Assembly (NCBI RefSeq): GCF_019654915.1
Contig: NZ_BPET01000064.1
Coordinates: 1 to 32,967 of the forward strand
DNA length: 32,967 nucleotides
Direction: 5' to 3'
From: Shewanella sp. MBTL60-007
GTDB lineage: Bacteria > Pseudomonadota > Gammaproteobacteria > Enterobacterales > Shewanellaceae
The notes beneath the pieces are model-generated. The model was not told the origin of the DNA. It searched no databases and saw only the letters and a program-made list of their open reading frames with translations. Shown one piece after another: positions 16,822 to 24,030 of the stretch. Positions within the stretch are counted from its first letter, which is position 1; each line of letters opens with the position of its first letter. Both the position numbers and the translations under genes were made by a program.

Positions 16822-16896
16822 ATGTGCAAACACTGCAGTGAGATGCAGCCTGCTTTTGAAAGTAAGGGGCCCGATACGCTCTGCGGTAACAAATAA
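16822..16896 (+). CDS. Possible 24-aa Cys-containing microprotein
   Basis: The frame runs from ATG 16822 to TAA 16894-16896. It begins MCKHCSEMQPAF and has a third Cys near the C-terminus (TLCGNK). AGGA lies 5 nt before the ATG, and the FNR box with TAGAAT -10 lies about 50 nt upstream of the expected leader. A CxxC pair plus a distal Cys could bind metal or be redox active. Length alone makes it uncertain: the transcript might instead be a non-coding sRNA. No family recognised. Confidence 0.3.
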   Translation: MCKHCSEMQPAFESKGPDTLCGNK

Positions 16897-17013
16897 CATA
16901 CGTGTTTAAAGGACAGATTCTAGTTTTTAGAACACATTGATGGATTCAATATTGCTTCATCAGCATTTTGTCTAAATACCCTTTTCAGATTAAAGGTATT
17001 GTTTAGGGGCATG
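16897..17013. other. Intergenic, nothing further recognised
   Basis: Between the small Cys-containing frame and the terminator of the DapA-family gene. No rightward T-rich terminator was seen for a transcript starting at about 16773. Confidence 0.4.
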
Positions 17014-17043
17014 AAAAAGCCAGTTGGGAGTACCAACTGGCTT
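17014..17043 (-). terminator. Terminator of the DapA-family gene
   Basis: AAGCCAGTTGG (17017-17027) pairs with CCAACTGGCTT (17033-17043) around a 5-nt loop. On the minus strand the stem is followed by a T-run (complement of 17014-17018). It lies about 47 bp after the stop codon. Confidence 0.85.
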
Positions 17044-17089
17044 AATAAAAACCGTCAACCTAATTTTAGGAATAGACAATTTGAAAGGT

Positions 17090-18061
17090 TTATTCAGCTA
17101 AACCCAAAACCTCAAGTCTTTCTTTCGCCAGAAGATATCTTGCGCGGACATCATCAATTTGCTCTTGAGTTAACTTCTTACCAAGAGTGCGAAGACCACC
17201 ATCAGCGTCATTGTGGTGAACGCCAAAAGCAAACTTAAGATATTCTAAAAGCAGAGGCTGAGCATCAAGGTAAGAGATAGAATTCATCGCCTGAGAAATT
17301 TTGTTTGCCTCAGCCCACTCGCCATTATTCACATACTCTTGCATAGTGACACTGGCTTTCGGGAATATACAACCCACACCAGTAATGCCACCGCATGCGC
17401 CTGCAAGTCCTGCATGCACAGTAACAGTGTCAACACCTGCCAAAATTTTTGAATCTTTATCTTCTAACATCAGAGTTTCAATCACTGAAACATCTGTCGT
17501 TGAGATTTTAAGAGCTGTGACTTCAGGTAAAGCAGAAAGTTTTCTAAGAATATCTGTTGAAAGTGCGTGATATCCGGCTGCATCAGGGTTGTTATAAGGC
17601 ATAATTGTTACGCCTGCCTCTTTTGCCGCTATTGCAGAGAACTCATAGTATGCGTACATGTCTTCATCAGAAGGTGCTTCTTTCGTTTTTGGCGGCATGA
17701 CCATAACGGTATCCACGCCAACTGTCGCTAGTTCTGTAACGATTTTGGCAAGCTCTTCTTTCGTTTCTGCCGCAGCGCCGCTGATTAATGGAACATTGTA
17801 TTCTTTAGCAACTTCAGAAAGGGCTTTAAGTAAAGAAAGACGCTGTTCAGAGCTTAGGTAGCTATTCTCACCTAGAGTACCAGAACCAACAAGCCCGCCC
17901 ATTCTGGTTCCGCCTTTACCTTGCACTTTTAAAATATCTGCAGCGTATTTTTGTGTTGCCTCAAGGTCAATTTCAAGGGCACCGGATTCTGACTCTTTTA
18001 GCCAAGTAAACACGGCCGGCATAACCGTATATCGCCAATCTGTGCTATTTGTTACCATCAT
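17090..18061 (-). CDS. Dihydrodipicolinate synthase (DapA) family aldolase/lyase
   Basis: 323 residues, a little longer than typical DapA (about 290). A class I aldolase TIM barrel: the GSGTLGE segment (59-65) replaces the usual GTTGE, Tyr156 sits in MPYNNP and the Schiff-base Lys185 in ALKIST, so the pyruvate-aldolase machinery is complete. The GGITGVGCIFP segment (about 224-234) forms the usual late barrel loop. The family covers dihydrodipicolinate synthase, N-acetylneuraminate lyase, hydroxyproline-derived ring-opening enzymes and others. The altered GTTGE motif and the isolated position argue against a housekeeping lysine-pathway role. ATG 18061 follows AAAGG; a second ATG one codon later is equally possible. 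Monocistronic. Confidence 0.85.
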   Translation of the reverse strand: MMVTNSTDWRYTVMPAVFTWLKESESGALEIDLEATQKYAADILKVQGKGGTRMGGLVGSGTLGENSYLSSEQRLSLLKALSEVAKEYNVPLISGAAAETKEELAKIVTELATVGVDTVMVMPPKTKEAPSDEDMYAYYEFSAIAAKEAGVTIMPYNNPDAAGYHALSTDILRKLSALPEVTALKISTTDVSVIETLMLEDKDSKILAGVDTVTVHAGLAGACGGITGVGCIFPKASVTMQEYVNNGEWAEANKISQAMNSISYLDAQPLLLEYLKFAFGVHHNDADGGLRTLGKKLTQEQIDDVRARYLLAKERLEVLGLAE

Positions 18062-18230
18062 ATTACCTTTTGTTTAAAAATTTTATCATACAGAAAGATT
18101 GTATAAAATATATCAAATAAACCACATAAGTTAAACCCCTTCGACAAACCTAGGCCTTATTGGTAACAAAACGCATTTGAAACTGAAAATTTTGGTGGAA
18201 TAATCATACACATGTGAACATGCCCCTTCA

Positions 18231-18365
18231 TTAGATGCCCGCTTGCGATAATGCAGCTTTGCGCTTAGCCTCACCGTCCATGACAAGGTGAGAGATAACT
18301 TCGTTATCATTCACCCAGATTTCGACGGCTTCAGCCGTAGCTACATTAGATAACTGGTGTTTCAT
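18231..18365 (-). CDS. Small hypothetical protein (44 aa)
   Basis: The minus-strand frame runs from ATG 18365 to TAA 18231-18233. It starts MKHQLSNVATAEAVEIWV and ends KAALSQAGI. A good promoter lies upstream (18427-18454), but the ribosome binding site is weak. Balanced charge, no signal or TM segment, no family recognised. It lies just left of the integron cassette boundary and could be a host gene, a remnant of a longer gene, or spurious. Confidence 0.35.
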   Translation of the reverse strand: MKHQLSNVATAEAVEIWVNDNEVISHLVMDGEAKRKAALSQAGI

Positions 18366-18426
18366 TTTAAGCTTTCGTGCTTTCTGGTTAACCTGCTAAA
18401 TCATTGAGATGCAAGTGTGCATTGTT

Positions 18427-18454
18427 ATTATCTGAGTTTTATCGAATAATACAA
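18427..18454 (-). promoter_or_regulatory. Sigma-70 promoter candidate, leftward
   Basis: The minus strand reads TTGTAT, 16 bp, GATAAT (5 of 6 for the -10). It would transcribe the 44-aa frame. No terminator was found between that frame and the DapA-family gene, whose own upstream region is very AT-rich. Confidence 0.45.
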
Positions 18455-18566
18455 TGCGCATTTTTCCAACAACTATCAACAAAACGTGCGAGCGTCATAT
18501 TAAAATGTTAGCCACTATTGTGAATTCGTATTAATTTCCATTAAAGATTGAACCAAGAGGGACGAA

Positions 18567-18869
18567 GTGTTGAAGAAACTAATCGCTATTTTTACGGAAA
18601 AGCCTAAAGGACTGGTTGCAGAAAGTAAAATATATAAATTTGGCTTTCTCACTATTCTATTATCACTCTTTTTTTGGACGTTAAGTATAAGTCTTGATTC
18701 TTCGAATCCGTACAGGTATGGCAATTATGATATTCTAATCGCACCAATAATGTTGTTATTAAATCATATATCATTCAGTTTTAAATTTAGCACCACTCTC
18801 ACAGTGATATTACGAATACTGGCTATTAGTTGGTTGATATTTACGGCTATTTGGATCTTCATTACTTAA
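18567..18869 (+). CDS. Cassette 1: small membrane protein
   Basis: 100 residues from GTG 18567, with AGAGGG 5 nt upstream. A basic N-terminus (LKKLIAIFTEKPKG) is followed by about three hydrophobic segments near 25-45, 57-75 and 78-98, giving a small inner-membrane protein. AT-rich compared with neighbouring core genes. No family recognised, typical of integron cassette cargo. The attC begins 23 bp after the stop. Confidence 0.7.
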   Translation: MLKKLIAIFTEKPKGLVAESKIYKFGFLTILLSLFFWTLSISLDSSNPYRYGNYDILIAPIMLLLNHISFSFKFSTTLTVILRILAISWLIFTAIWIFIT

Positions 18870-18891
18870 TATCTCTGGAATAGTCAGAGAT

Positions 18892-18993
18892 GGCTAACAA
18901 GCTTATAAATCAAAACTCACTCAAGGCTGTCATGCCATTTACGGTGCTAATCGCCCACCTGCGCTTAGTTCACTTATTAGCAGGGCGTTATAT
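18892..18993 (+). repeat. attC site of cassette 1
   Basis: Inverse core GGCTAAC (18892-18898) and core GTTATAT (18987-18993) bound about 100 bp. Inner boxes include GCTTATAAAT against ACTTATTAGC, which pair at 8 of 10. The 3' part TTAGCAGGGCGTTAT is very like the ends of Vibrio-type repeats (VCR). Confidence 0.8.
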
Positions 18994-19029
18994 GCTTGGA
19001 AGAACCTCTAAGGATGTTGGTGTAAAACA

Positions 19030-19341
19030 GTGGATAAAATTACATTTTTCAAAAGGCTAGAGCGCCAAATACTCTCAGGTAAAAAGACTGCAACAATTAG
19101 GGATAAATCTGAAAGCCACTATTACCCGGGGCTGGTCGTTGAAGCTTTTACTCACGAAGATGACCGGAAAATCTGTAAGCTAGAAATAGTTGGTGTTGAG
19201 CATGTAGAGTTTGAAAAGCTCAACAGAAAACACGCAAAAGCAGAAAACCTCCCATTTGTTTTTATGCTCAAATGGATTTTGCGAAAGATATATCCGACAG
19301 AAAAAAGTTTGTGTTTTATCAGCTTCAAAGTTGTTGGTTAA
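19030..19341 (+). CDS. yqfB: Cassette 2: N4-acetylcytidine amidohydrolase, YqfB-type ASCH protein
   Basis: 103 residues, the same length as E. coli YqfB. ASCH fold: DKITFFKRLERQILSGKKT (2-20), TIRDKSESHY (22-31), KHAKAEN (67-73), KIYP (about 86-89) and terminal FISFKVV. The E. coli catalytic Lys21, Thr24 and Glu74 correspond to Lys19, Thr22 and Glu72. Such enzymes hydrolyse N4-acetylcytidine to cytidine. The start codon is GTG 19030, with AAGGATG about 12 nt before. Residues 74-84 read PFVFMLKWILR, diverging from E. coli but keeping the hydrophobic pattern, so I see no frameshift. Carried as an integron cassette rather than a core gene. Confidence 0.82.
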   Translation: MDKITFFKRLERQILSGKKTATIRDKSESHYYPGLVVEAFTHEDDRKICKLEIVGVEHVEFEKLNRKHAKAENLPFVFMLKWILRKIYPTEKSLCFISFKVVG

Positions 19342-19375
19342 TCAGTCTTTAAGTTCTGACCCCCTTGAGCTACGC

Positions 19376-19500
19376 ATATAACAAATTGCTCTAGGGGGAT
19401 TCGCAATGTGTGACACTGTTACTATGCGTTAATTTTATTGATTAAGATGGTCTGCGGCGGCTTCGTTTTGGGTTGCTCACTACTTAATTGGGCGTTAGGC
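19376..19500 (+). repeat. attC site of cassette 2
   Basis: Inverse core ATATAAC (19376-19382) and core GTTAGGC (19494-19500) span about 125 bp, a VCR-like length. The right end ACTTAATTGGGCGTTAGGC is a typical attC terminus. The flank GCATATAAC is the perfect complement of this cassette's start at 18987-18995. Confidence 0.8.
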
Positions 19501-19516
19501 AGCAAAGGATAGCTTA

Positions 19517-20032
19517 GTGAGTAAGTTAAATATTAGAGTCTTAAATAAAGATGATTGGTCTACGTATAGAGAACTTCGTCTTCTTTCTCTTCAAGAGTCT
19601 CCCAACGCTTTTGGTAGTAGTTATGAACAAGAGTTGTTGTTTTCAAGTGATGAGTGGATTGCTCGCCTTAATCTAGATAATAGTGATAAACGTGCACTTC
19701 CACTTATTGCGGAGCTAAATGGTGTTGCTGTTCGCTTAGCTTGGGGATTGGTTCATAGCCCCCAAGATAAAACTGCTCACATCTATCAAATGTGGGTTTC
19801 TCCCGATGTTCGTGGTCAAGGAGTTGGGAGTTTATTGCTTAAAAAGATAATAACATGGTCAACAGAACTCAATTTAGATTATGTTTCTTTAGCAGTAACA
19901 ACGATAAATATACCAGCTATAAAATTATATAAAGCTTATGGTTTTGAGCCTTATGGTTCATTGGAAAGTCTTCGGGAAGCATCAGTATTGTCTGTTCAGC
20001 CAATGAAATTGAAGTTGAGTACTACTGTCTAA
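19517..20032 (+). CDS. Cassette 3: GNAT family N-acetyltransferase
   Basis: 171 residues from GTG 19517, with AAAGGA about 7 nt upstream. GNAT fold: N-terminal IRVLNKDDWSTYRELRL (6-22), strand 4 with HIYQMWVSPDVRGQGVGSLLL (about 88-108), in which R-G-Q-G-V-G is the acetyl-CoA pyrophosphate loop, then NIPAIKLYKAYGFEPYG (about 131-147), the motif B region. The substrate cannot be inferred. The stop codon lies inside the inverse core of the truncated third attC. Acetyltransferases are frequent integron cassette cargo. Confidence 0.88.
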   Translation: MSKLNIRVLNKDDWSTYRELRLLSLQESPNAFGSSYEQELLFSSDEWIARLNLDNSDKRALPLIAELNGVAVRLAWGLVHSPQDKTAHIYQMWVSPDVRGQGVGSLLLKKIITWSTELNLDYVSLAVTTINIPAIKLYKAYGFEPYGSLESLREASVLSVQPMKLKLSTTV

Positions 20033-20033
20033 C
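20025..20033 (+). repeat. Truncated attC of cassette 3
   Basis: CTGTCTAAC matches the complement of the cassette 3 start (GTTAGGCAG) at 8 of 9 bases. The rest of the attC and its GTTRRRY core are missing: within 20 bp the sequence becomes the sohB terminator. The right end of the array has been lost by deletion. Confidence 0.65.
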
Positions 20034-20053
20034 AGGAAACTAAACAAGGACAA

Positions 20054-20078
20054 AAAAACCTGCACTGGGCAGGTTTTT
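20054..20078. terminator. Bidirectional terminator between cassette array and sohB
   Basis: AAAAACCTGC (20054-20063) and GCAGGTTTTT (20069-20078) pair around a 5-nt loop with U-rich tails on both strands. It terminates sohB leftward and cassette transcription rightward. Confidence 0.85.
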
Positions 20079-20102
20079 ATATTTGCTAAAACTCAAGCAG
20101 AG

Positions 20103-21131
20103 TTACTTGAGTGGCTGATTCTTCTCAGCAAACTTATTGAAGATTGCGTTAAACGATAATGACGCGCCATGGGCAATCTTATCGGAAAGCTTCTTCTTAA
20201 GCTGATATTGCACCTTGATCACAGTGCGCTCATTAGCCAACTTCATGATCACATCATCACTGGTAGCAATTTCATCAACAAGGCCTAGCTCAATCGCTTG
20301 TTGGCCATACCAGTGCTCACCGGTTGCGACTTTGGCAATATCTAACTCAGGTCTATACTTGGCGATAAAGGCTTTAAAGAGCACATGGGTCTCTTCCAGC
20401 TCTTGTTGGAACTTTACTCGCCCTTCATCGGTATTTTCACCAAAGATGGTTAGCGTACGTTTGAAATCACCAGCAGTGTGCTGCTCATAATCGATATCGT
20501 GCTTTTTCAATAAACGATTAAAGTTAGGCACCTGAGCCACAACACCGATAGACCCCACAATAGCAAAAGGAGCGGAGTAAATTTTATTCGCTACGCAAGC
20601 CATCATATAGCCGCCACTCGCTGCGACCTTATCGACACAGATGCTCAGTGGGATCTCAGCCTGTCTTAGGCGATCTAGCTGACTCGAAGCTAAACCATAG
20701 CCGTGCACCATGCCCCCGCCGCTTTCGACGTTAACAATGACCTCATCGCCCTTTTCTGCGATAGCTAAGATAGCACTGATCTCTTCACGCAATGACGCCA
20801 CTTCATTAGCATCGATGCTACCTTTAAAATCAACAACAAAAACTTTAGGCTCTAGCTCTTCAACCTTATCTTTTTGCTCTTTCTCTTTGGCCTTTTCATC
20901 GGCTTTTAATTGCTTCTCGTAAGCCTTAAATGCTTTTTTAGACAGTAACTCTTCCTTCAAGTCATGCTTCAATGACTTTAGGTTATCACTGAGATTGGTT
21001 AGTTTAAGCTCACCCTTTTCAGCCTTTTGCTTCATAGAAGACGCAAGCACAACAATCACTACCGCAATAATCGCAACAACAATGGTGACCGCTTTGGCCA
21101 AAAACAAACCATATTCGTACAGGAATTCCAA
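20103..21131 (-). CDS. sohB: Inner-membrane peptidase SohB (S49 family)
   Basis: 342 residues (E. coli SohB 349). N-terminal TM about 13-31, a charged Lys/Glu-rich coiled-coil-like stretch about 34-95, then the S49 peptidase domain. Catalytic Ser172 is in DKVAASGGYMM and the general-base Lys224 in AGDFKRT. GGGMVHGYGLASSQLDRLR and SIGVVAQVPNF are conserved with E. coli. The start is a TTG at 21131 with GGAG 8 nt upstream; MEFLYEYGLFLAK aligns with E. coli MELLSEYGLFLAK, which fixes it. In enterobacteria sohB sits beside yciK; here a lipase gene lies between. Confidence 0.92.
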   Translation of the reverse strand: MEFLYEYGLFLAKAVTIVVAIIAVVIVVLASSMKQKAEKGELKLTNLSDNLKSLKHDLKEELLSKKAFKAYEKQLKADEKAKEKEQKDKVEELEPKVFVVDFKGSIDANEVASLREEISAILAIAEKGDEVIVNVESGGGMVHGYGLASSQLDRLRQAEIPLSICVDKVAASGGYMMACVANKIYSAPFAIVGSIGVVAQVPNFNRLLKKHDIDYEQHTAGDFKRTLTIFGENTDEGRVKFQQELEETHVLFKAFIAKYRPELDIAKVATGEHWYGQQAIELGLVDEIATSDDVIMKLANERTVIKVQYQLKKKLSDKIAHGASLSFNAIFNKFAEKNQPLK

Positions 21132-21210
21132 AATATTCTCCAGCTAGACCATTCTGTCTCTTCAATTTGGTCGCTATTCTACCAGCCTATTAACCAATAA
21201 AACACGCCAA

Positions 21211-21240
21211 TAAAAAACCCAGCTTTCGCTGGGTCTTTTT
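21211..21240 (-). terminator. Terminator of the lipase gene
   Basis: ACCCAGC (21217-21223) and GCTGGGT (21228-21234) pair around TTTC. The minus strand continues into TTTTTTA and the plus strand into CTTTTTTT, so it can work both ways. It lies 36 bp past the lipase stop and separates the gene from sohB. Confidence 0.85.
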
Positions 21241-21269
21241 TTAAGCAGTTCTAGATTTTATTGTCAGTA

Positions 21270-23768
21270 TTATTGAGCACAAGGTGCCACAACATATTGC
21301 GCTGCCTCACCAGTCACTAAACCAAGGAAGACGGTCGGACTGTCCACATCAGGAAGACCTGCACTGTAGGAGAAGAAAGCGGCCTGAGTTTGCATCTCTA
21401 CCGTTGCAACATCTTCAAATCCATCTGTCACACCCTCAACCGGTGATGGGTCGATAAGCGAGCTATGATGTCCTTTAGAGAAACGAACCGCTCCAGAGCC
21501 TACTGTCGTGCTATCGATACAAGCTAGGCCTAAGTTTTCAATCAAAGGTTCAGTTCCCGCAGTAGGGAAACCTTCAACACTATTAGGCAGAGTCTGATCT
21601 GGAAGGCTGTTTGCACCATCACCAACAACCTCGATAAGATGCAGCGGAAGACCTGTAGCTTTAAGCATAGCAGCATGGTTAATTGGGTCGGCGCTATCAA
21701 CAGCCGTTTGAACAGCAAAAGCAAAGGTCGGTAGGAATGCATCATACACTGACTTAACTAATGCATCATATTCAGGCGTACCCGGTAAGAAGCCATGTTC
21801 TTCATTAGCCTCTTCCACCAGTGCCATAAATGCTTCTGTAGCTACAATGTTCTCAAACAGCATAGGTCCAAATGTCGCCGAACCAATAAAGGTCCCCGCA
21901 AAACCACCCGATGGTGCAACCAGCGATGTCGCATTAAGCTTATAAACGTGGCTTAAATCAGCTCCAGATGGGTGAGTCAGCCCAGTACTAGCGTAAGTCG
22001 CGAAATTAGTTCCCACGATTGCCCCTAAGCTTAAGCCTTGAGCACTAACTTGGTTTACGTCAAACAGTTGAGGCGCACCCAGCTCCATCAGTTTGCCTGC
22101 ATAACCGGTAAACGCGGCACGAAGTGCTAAATGATCAAATGTTGCCTGACGGAAGTTATCACGCACGGTTAACGTACTACCGATATTAATAAAGGCTAAT
22201 GGATCGCCCAGTGAGAACAACACATCATCGCCAATAACATCACCATAGGCCGGGTCGGTTGCCGAAACAGTATAGGCACCAGGCACAAGCAAATCTTTAC
22301 CAAACGAGCGCGCACCGTGAAGTGGCATGTCGATAGCAATTGTCGCTACGCCAAGTTCACCATAAGTGCCAGCGTAAGCAAATGCCATCTCTTTACCACC
22401 GCCTAGGCCATGCATGGCAATAGTGACTGGCCAGCCTGCTGCAGGAGCAGGAGCAAAGTTAGGTACCGTCATTTGGACAGGTACTATTTCGTGGTTTCTG
22501 ACCTCTGGAATAGGATTGAATTTCGTTAAGTGTCTAGCCTTATCGGTAGGCGTGCCATCATCTAACATCCAATGCTTACCCGCGAGTTGGGCCGGATCAC
22601 TCAGCGCCGCAATCGGATCATCAATCCCATTTTCAATTGCTTGAGTGAAATAGCTGTCTTGGCTCAAGGTGCCTGCTTCAAGAGCCGTTAGCACAGATAC
22701 AGGACTATCATAAGCCGCAGACCAAATCCCATTAATGGTTGGGTTACCCGCATCATCTAAGCAAGCTACTGATGAACAATCACCATAAACCGGTAATTTA
22801 ATTGCAGCAGACCAAACATTAACTTTACTTGCCCCTTCGTACGCCGGATGTTGCTCTGGCATCATCAACACTTGAGCCAGTGTAAAGCCACTATCCGTTG
22901 GCGCTTGTACAAACTCAGGCATATAGCCAGGTTGCCCAGCAATTAATAGTTTAGAGACTTCGTACACATCGGCAACCGACTGAGTGGTGAACAGACCTGA
23001 GTAACTGATTGACTCGGCGTCAACACCAGCACTAGCCATCCCCTTTTCATAACTATTCACCGCTGCTTGTAACAGTAGCTGTTCAGGGGTTTCCAGTGGT
23101 TTAGTCTCGATATCAAGCTTTAGCAAGCCATAGGTTGAAGATGGTGCAATTGAGCGACCAGCTGAGTCTTGAATTAGATCGGTTGTAGCATAAATATAAG
23201 ATTGATTTGCTTTAAAAGGCTTAAGTGGGACGATAACAATCTTGTTTCCAGATGTGGTCGTCACGAAATCCACGCCAAATTGCAGCTCGGCACCAACTTT
23301 ACAGGCCGATACATCAGGGGCGGCTTTACACTCAGGATCCGATGATAATGCACCGCCTACGGTAGCTTCAAACATCTTCACGGCACCAGGTTGCTCTACC
23401 GATGCTTTACTTAACGTGAGCACAGTTCCATCGTTATCCGTAGCTGGAGCGACTTCGATACTGATCGGTGCCGTTGTCGACCAACCATCTAGTGCACCTA
23501 AGGCAATCGTTGGATCTGTGTAGTCACCATTAGCTTCACTTGGCGCTGTAGGATCATCACTTGGTGGAATATTGATGGTACCATCAGTGGTACCACTAAA
23601 GAGAATATCATTGGGTAAAGGCAGCTCACCATTTCCCGGATCAAAAACGATAACTGATTGAGGAACCAATGGCTCAGTTTTGTCCACTAATTCGTTATAA
23701 CTGTCTTCGCTACAAGCAGTTAACCCCAACGCAGAGGTGATTGCTACGCCCAAAAAGAGTTTTTTCAT
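21270..23768 (-). CDS. Surface lipoprotein lipase, Pla-1/cef (VolA-like) family
   Basis: 832 residues. Lipobox LTAC (lipid Cys19). N-terminal Ig-like beta regions (about 35-220), then an alpha/beta-hydrolase domain: oxyanion-type HGLGGG at 453-458, nucleophile Ser580 in GLSLG (578-582) and a candidate catalytic His in KGHHSS (766-770). Length and layout match the Pla-1/cef extracellular lipase family (TIGR03502). Its Vibrio member VolA is a surface-exposed lysophospholipase that releases fatty acids for uptake. GGGGA precedes ATG 23768. It is divergent from yciK and inserted between yciK and sohB, which are neighbours in E. coli, so it is probably an acquisition of this lineage. Candidate TGTGA/TCACA half-sites upstream are too imperfect to call. 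Confidence 0.87.
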   Translation of the reverse strand: MKKLFLGVAITSALGLTACSEDSYNELVDKTEPLVPQSVIVFDPGNGELPLPNDILFSGTTDGTINIPPSDDPTAPSEANGDYTDPTIALGALDGWSTTAPISIEVAPATDNDGTVLTLSKASVEQPGAVKMFEATVGGALSSDPECKAAPDVSACKVGAELQFGVDFVTTTSGNKIVIVPLKPFKANQSYIYATTDLIQDSAGRSIAPSSTYGLLKLDIETKPLETPEQLLLQAAVNSYEKGMASAGVDAESISYSGLFTTQSVADVYEVSKLLIAGQPGYMPEFVQAPTDSGFTLAQVLMMPEQHPAYEGASKVNVWSAAIKLPVYGDCSSVACLDDAGNPTINGIWSAAYDSPVSVLTALEAGTLSQDSYFTQAIENGIDDPIAALSDPAQLAGKHWMLDDGTPTDKARHLTKFNPIPEVRNHEIVPVQMTVPNFAPAPAAGWPVTIAMHGLGGGKEMAFAYAGTYGELGVATIAIDMPLHGARSFGKDLLVPGAYTVSATDPAYGDVIGDDVLFSLGDPLAFINIGSTLTVRDNFRQATFDHLALRAAFTGYAGKLMELGAPQLFDVNQVSAQGLSLGAIVGTNFATYASTGLTHPSGADLSHVYKLNATSLVAPSGGFAGTFIGSATFGPMLFENIVATEAFMALVEEANEEHGFLPGTPEYDALVKSVYDAFLPTFAFAVQTAVDSADPINHAAMLKATGLPLHLIEVVGDGANSLPDQTLPNSVEGFPTAGTEPLIENLGLACIDSTTVGSGAVRFSKGHHSSLIDPSPVEGVTDGFEDVATVEMQTQAAFFSYSAGLPDVDSPTVFLGLVTGEAAQYVVAPCAQ

Positions 23769-24030
23769 CTTTTTTCCCCAAATCTTGTTGTAATAATTTT
23801 GTTTTCACATAGAAATTGGTCACAATAGTCAGCAAAGTATGACCAAGAGGACTTATTGTTAGTCCTTAACTGAGTTCAAGTTAACGTAAAATTATTGACT
23901 TAGCTACAATTTTGTCACATTCAGTCATTAATTGAGCGGATAAAGATTAATCGTTTGTTTAAAACAGCTGTTTATCATATCAGCGACTCTAGAAGTGACG
24001 GGCGTTTGCGCTCTGAGGAAGTATTAACTC
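23769..24030. other. Divergent promoter region, lipase/yciK
   Basis: 262 bp of AT-rich sequence. On the plus strand TACAAT (23905-23910) is a -10 candidate for yciK with a poor -35 (TTAACG, 18 bp upstream). No confident lipase promoter or operator was found. Confidence 0.4.

Larger units (their letters stand above)
18507..20033 (+). mobile_element. Integron gene-cassette array without integrase (CALIN)
   Basis: Three consecutive same-strand single-gene cassettes. Boundaries fall at G/TT of GTTAGCC (18507), GTTATAT (18987) and GTTAGGC (19494). The start of each cassette is complementary to the inverse core beginning its own attC: GTTAGCCA with the TGGCTAAC ending at 18898, GTTATATGC with GCATATAAC (19374-19382, 9 of 9), and GTTAGGCAG with CTGTCTAAC (20025-20033, 8 of 9). 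That is the pattern expected if each was once a circular cassette. No intI gene is in the window and the last attC is truncated. The left edge, TAAAATGTTAGCC, resembles an attI or secondary site rather than an attC. Confidence 0.85.

Noticed and set aside
19240..19300. Frameshift in the YqfB-like cassette gene
   Set aside because: The divergent PFVFMLKWILR segment keeps the hydrophobic pattern and the C-terminal FISFK strand, and overall length matches the family.
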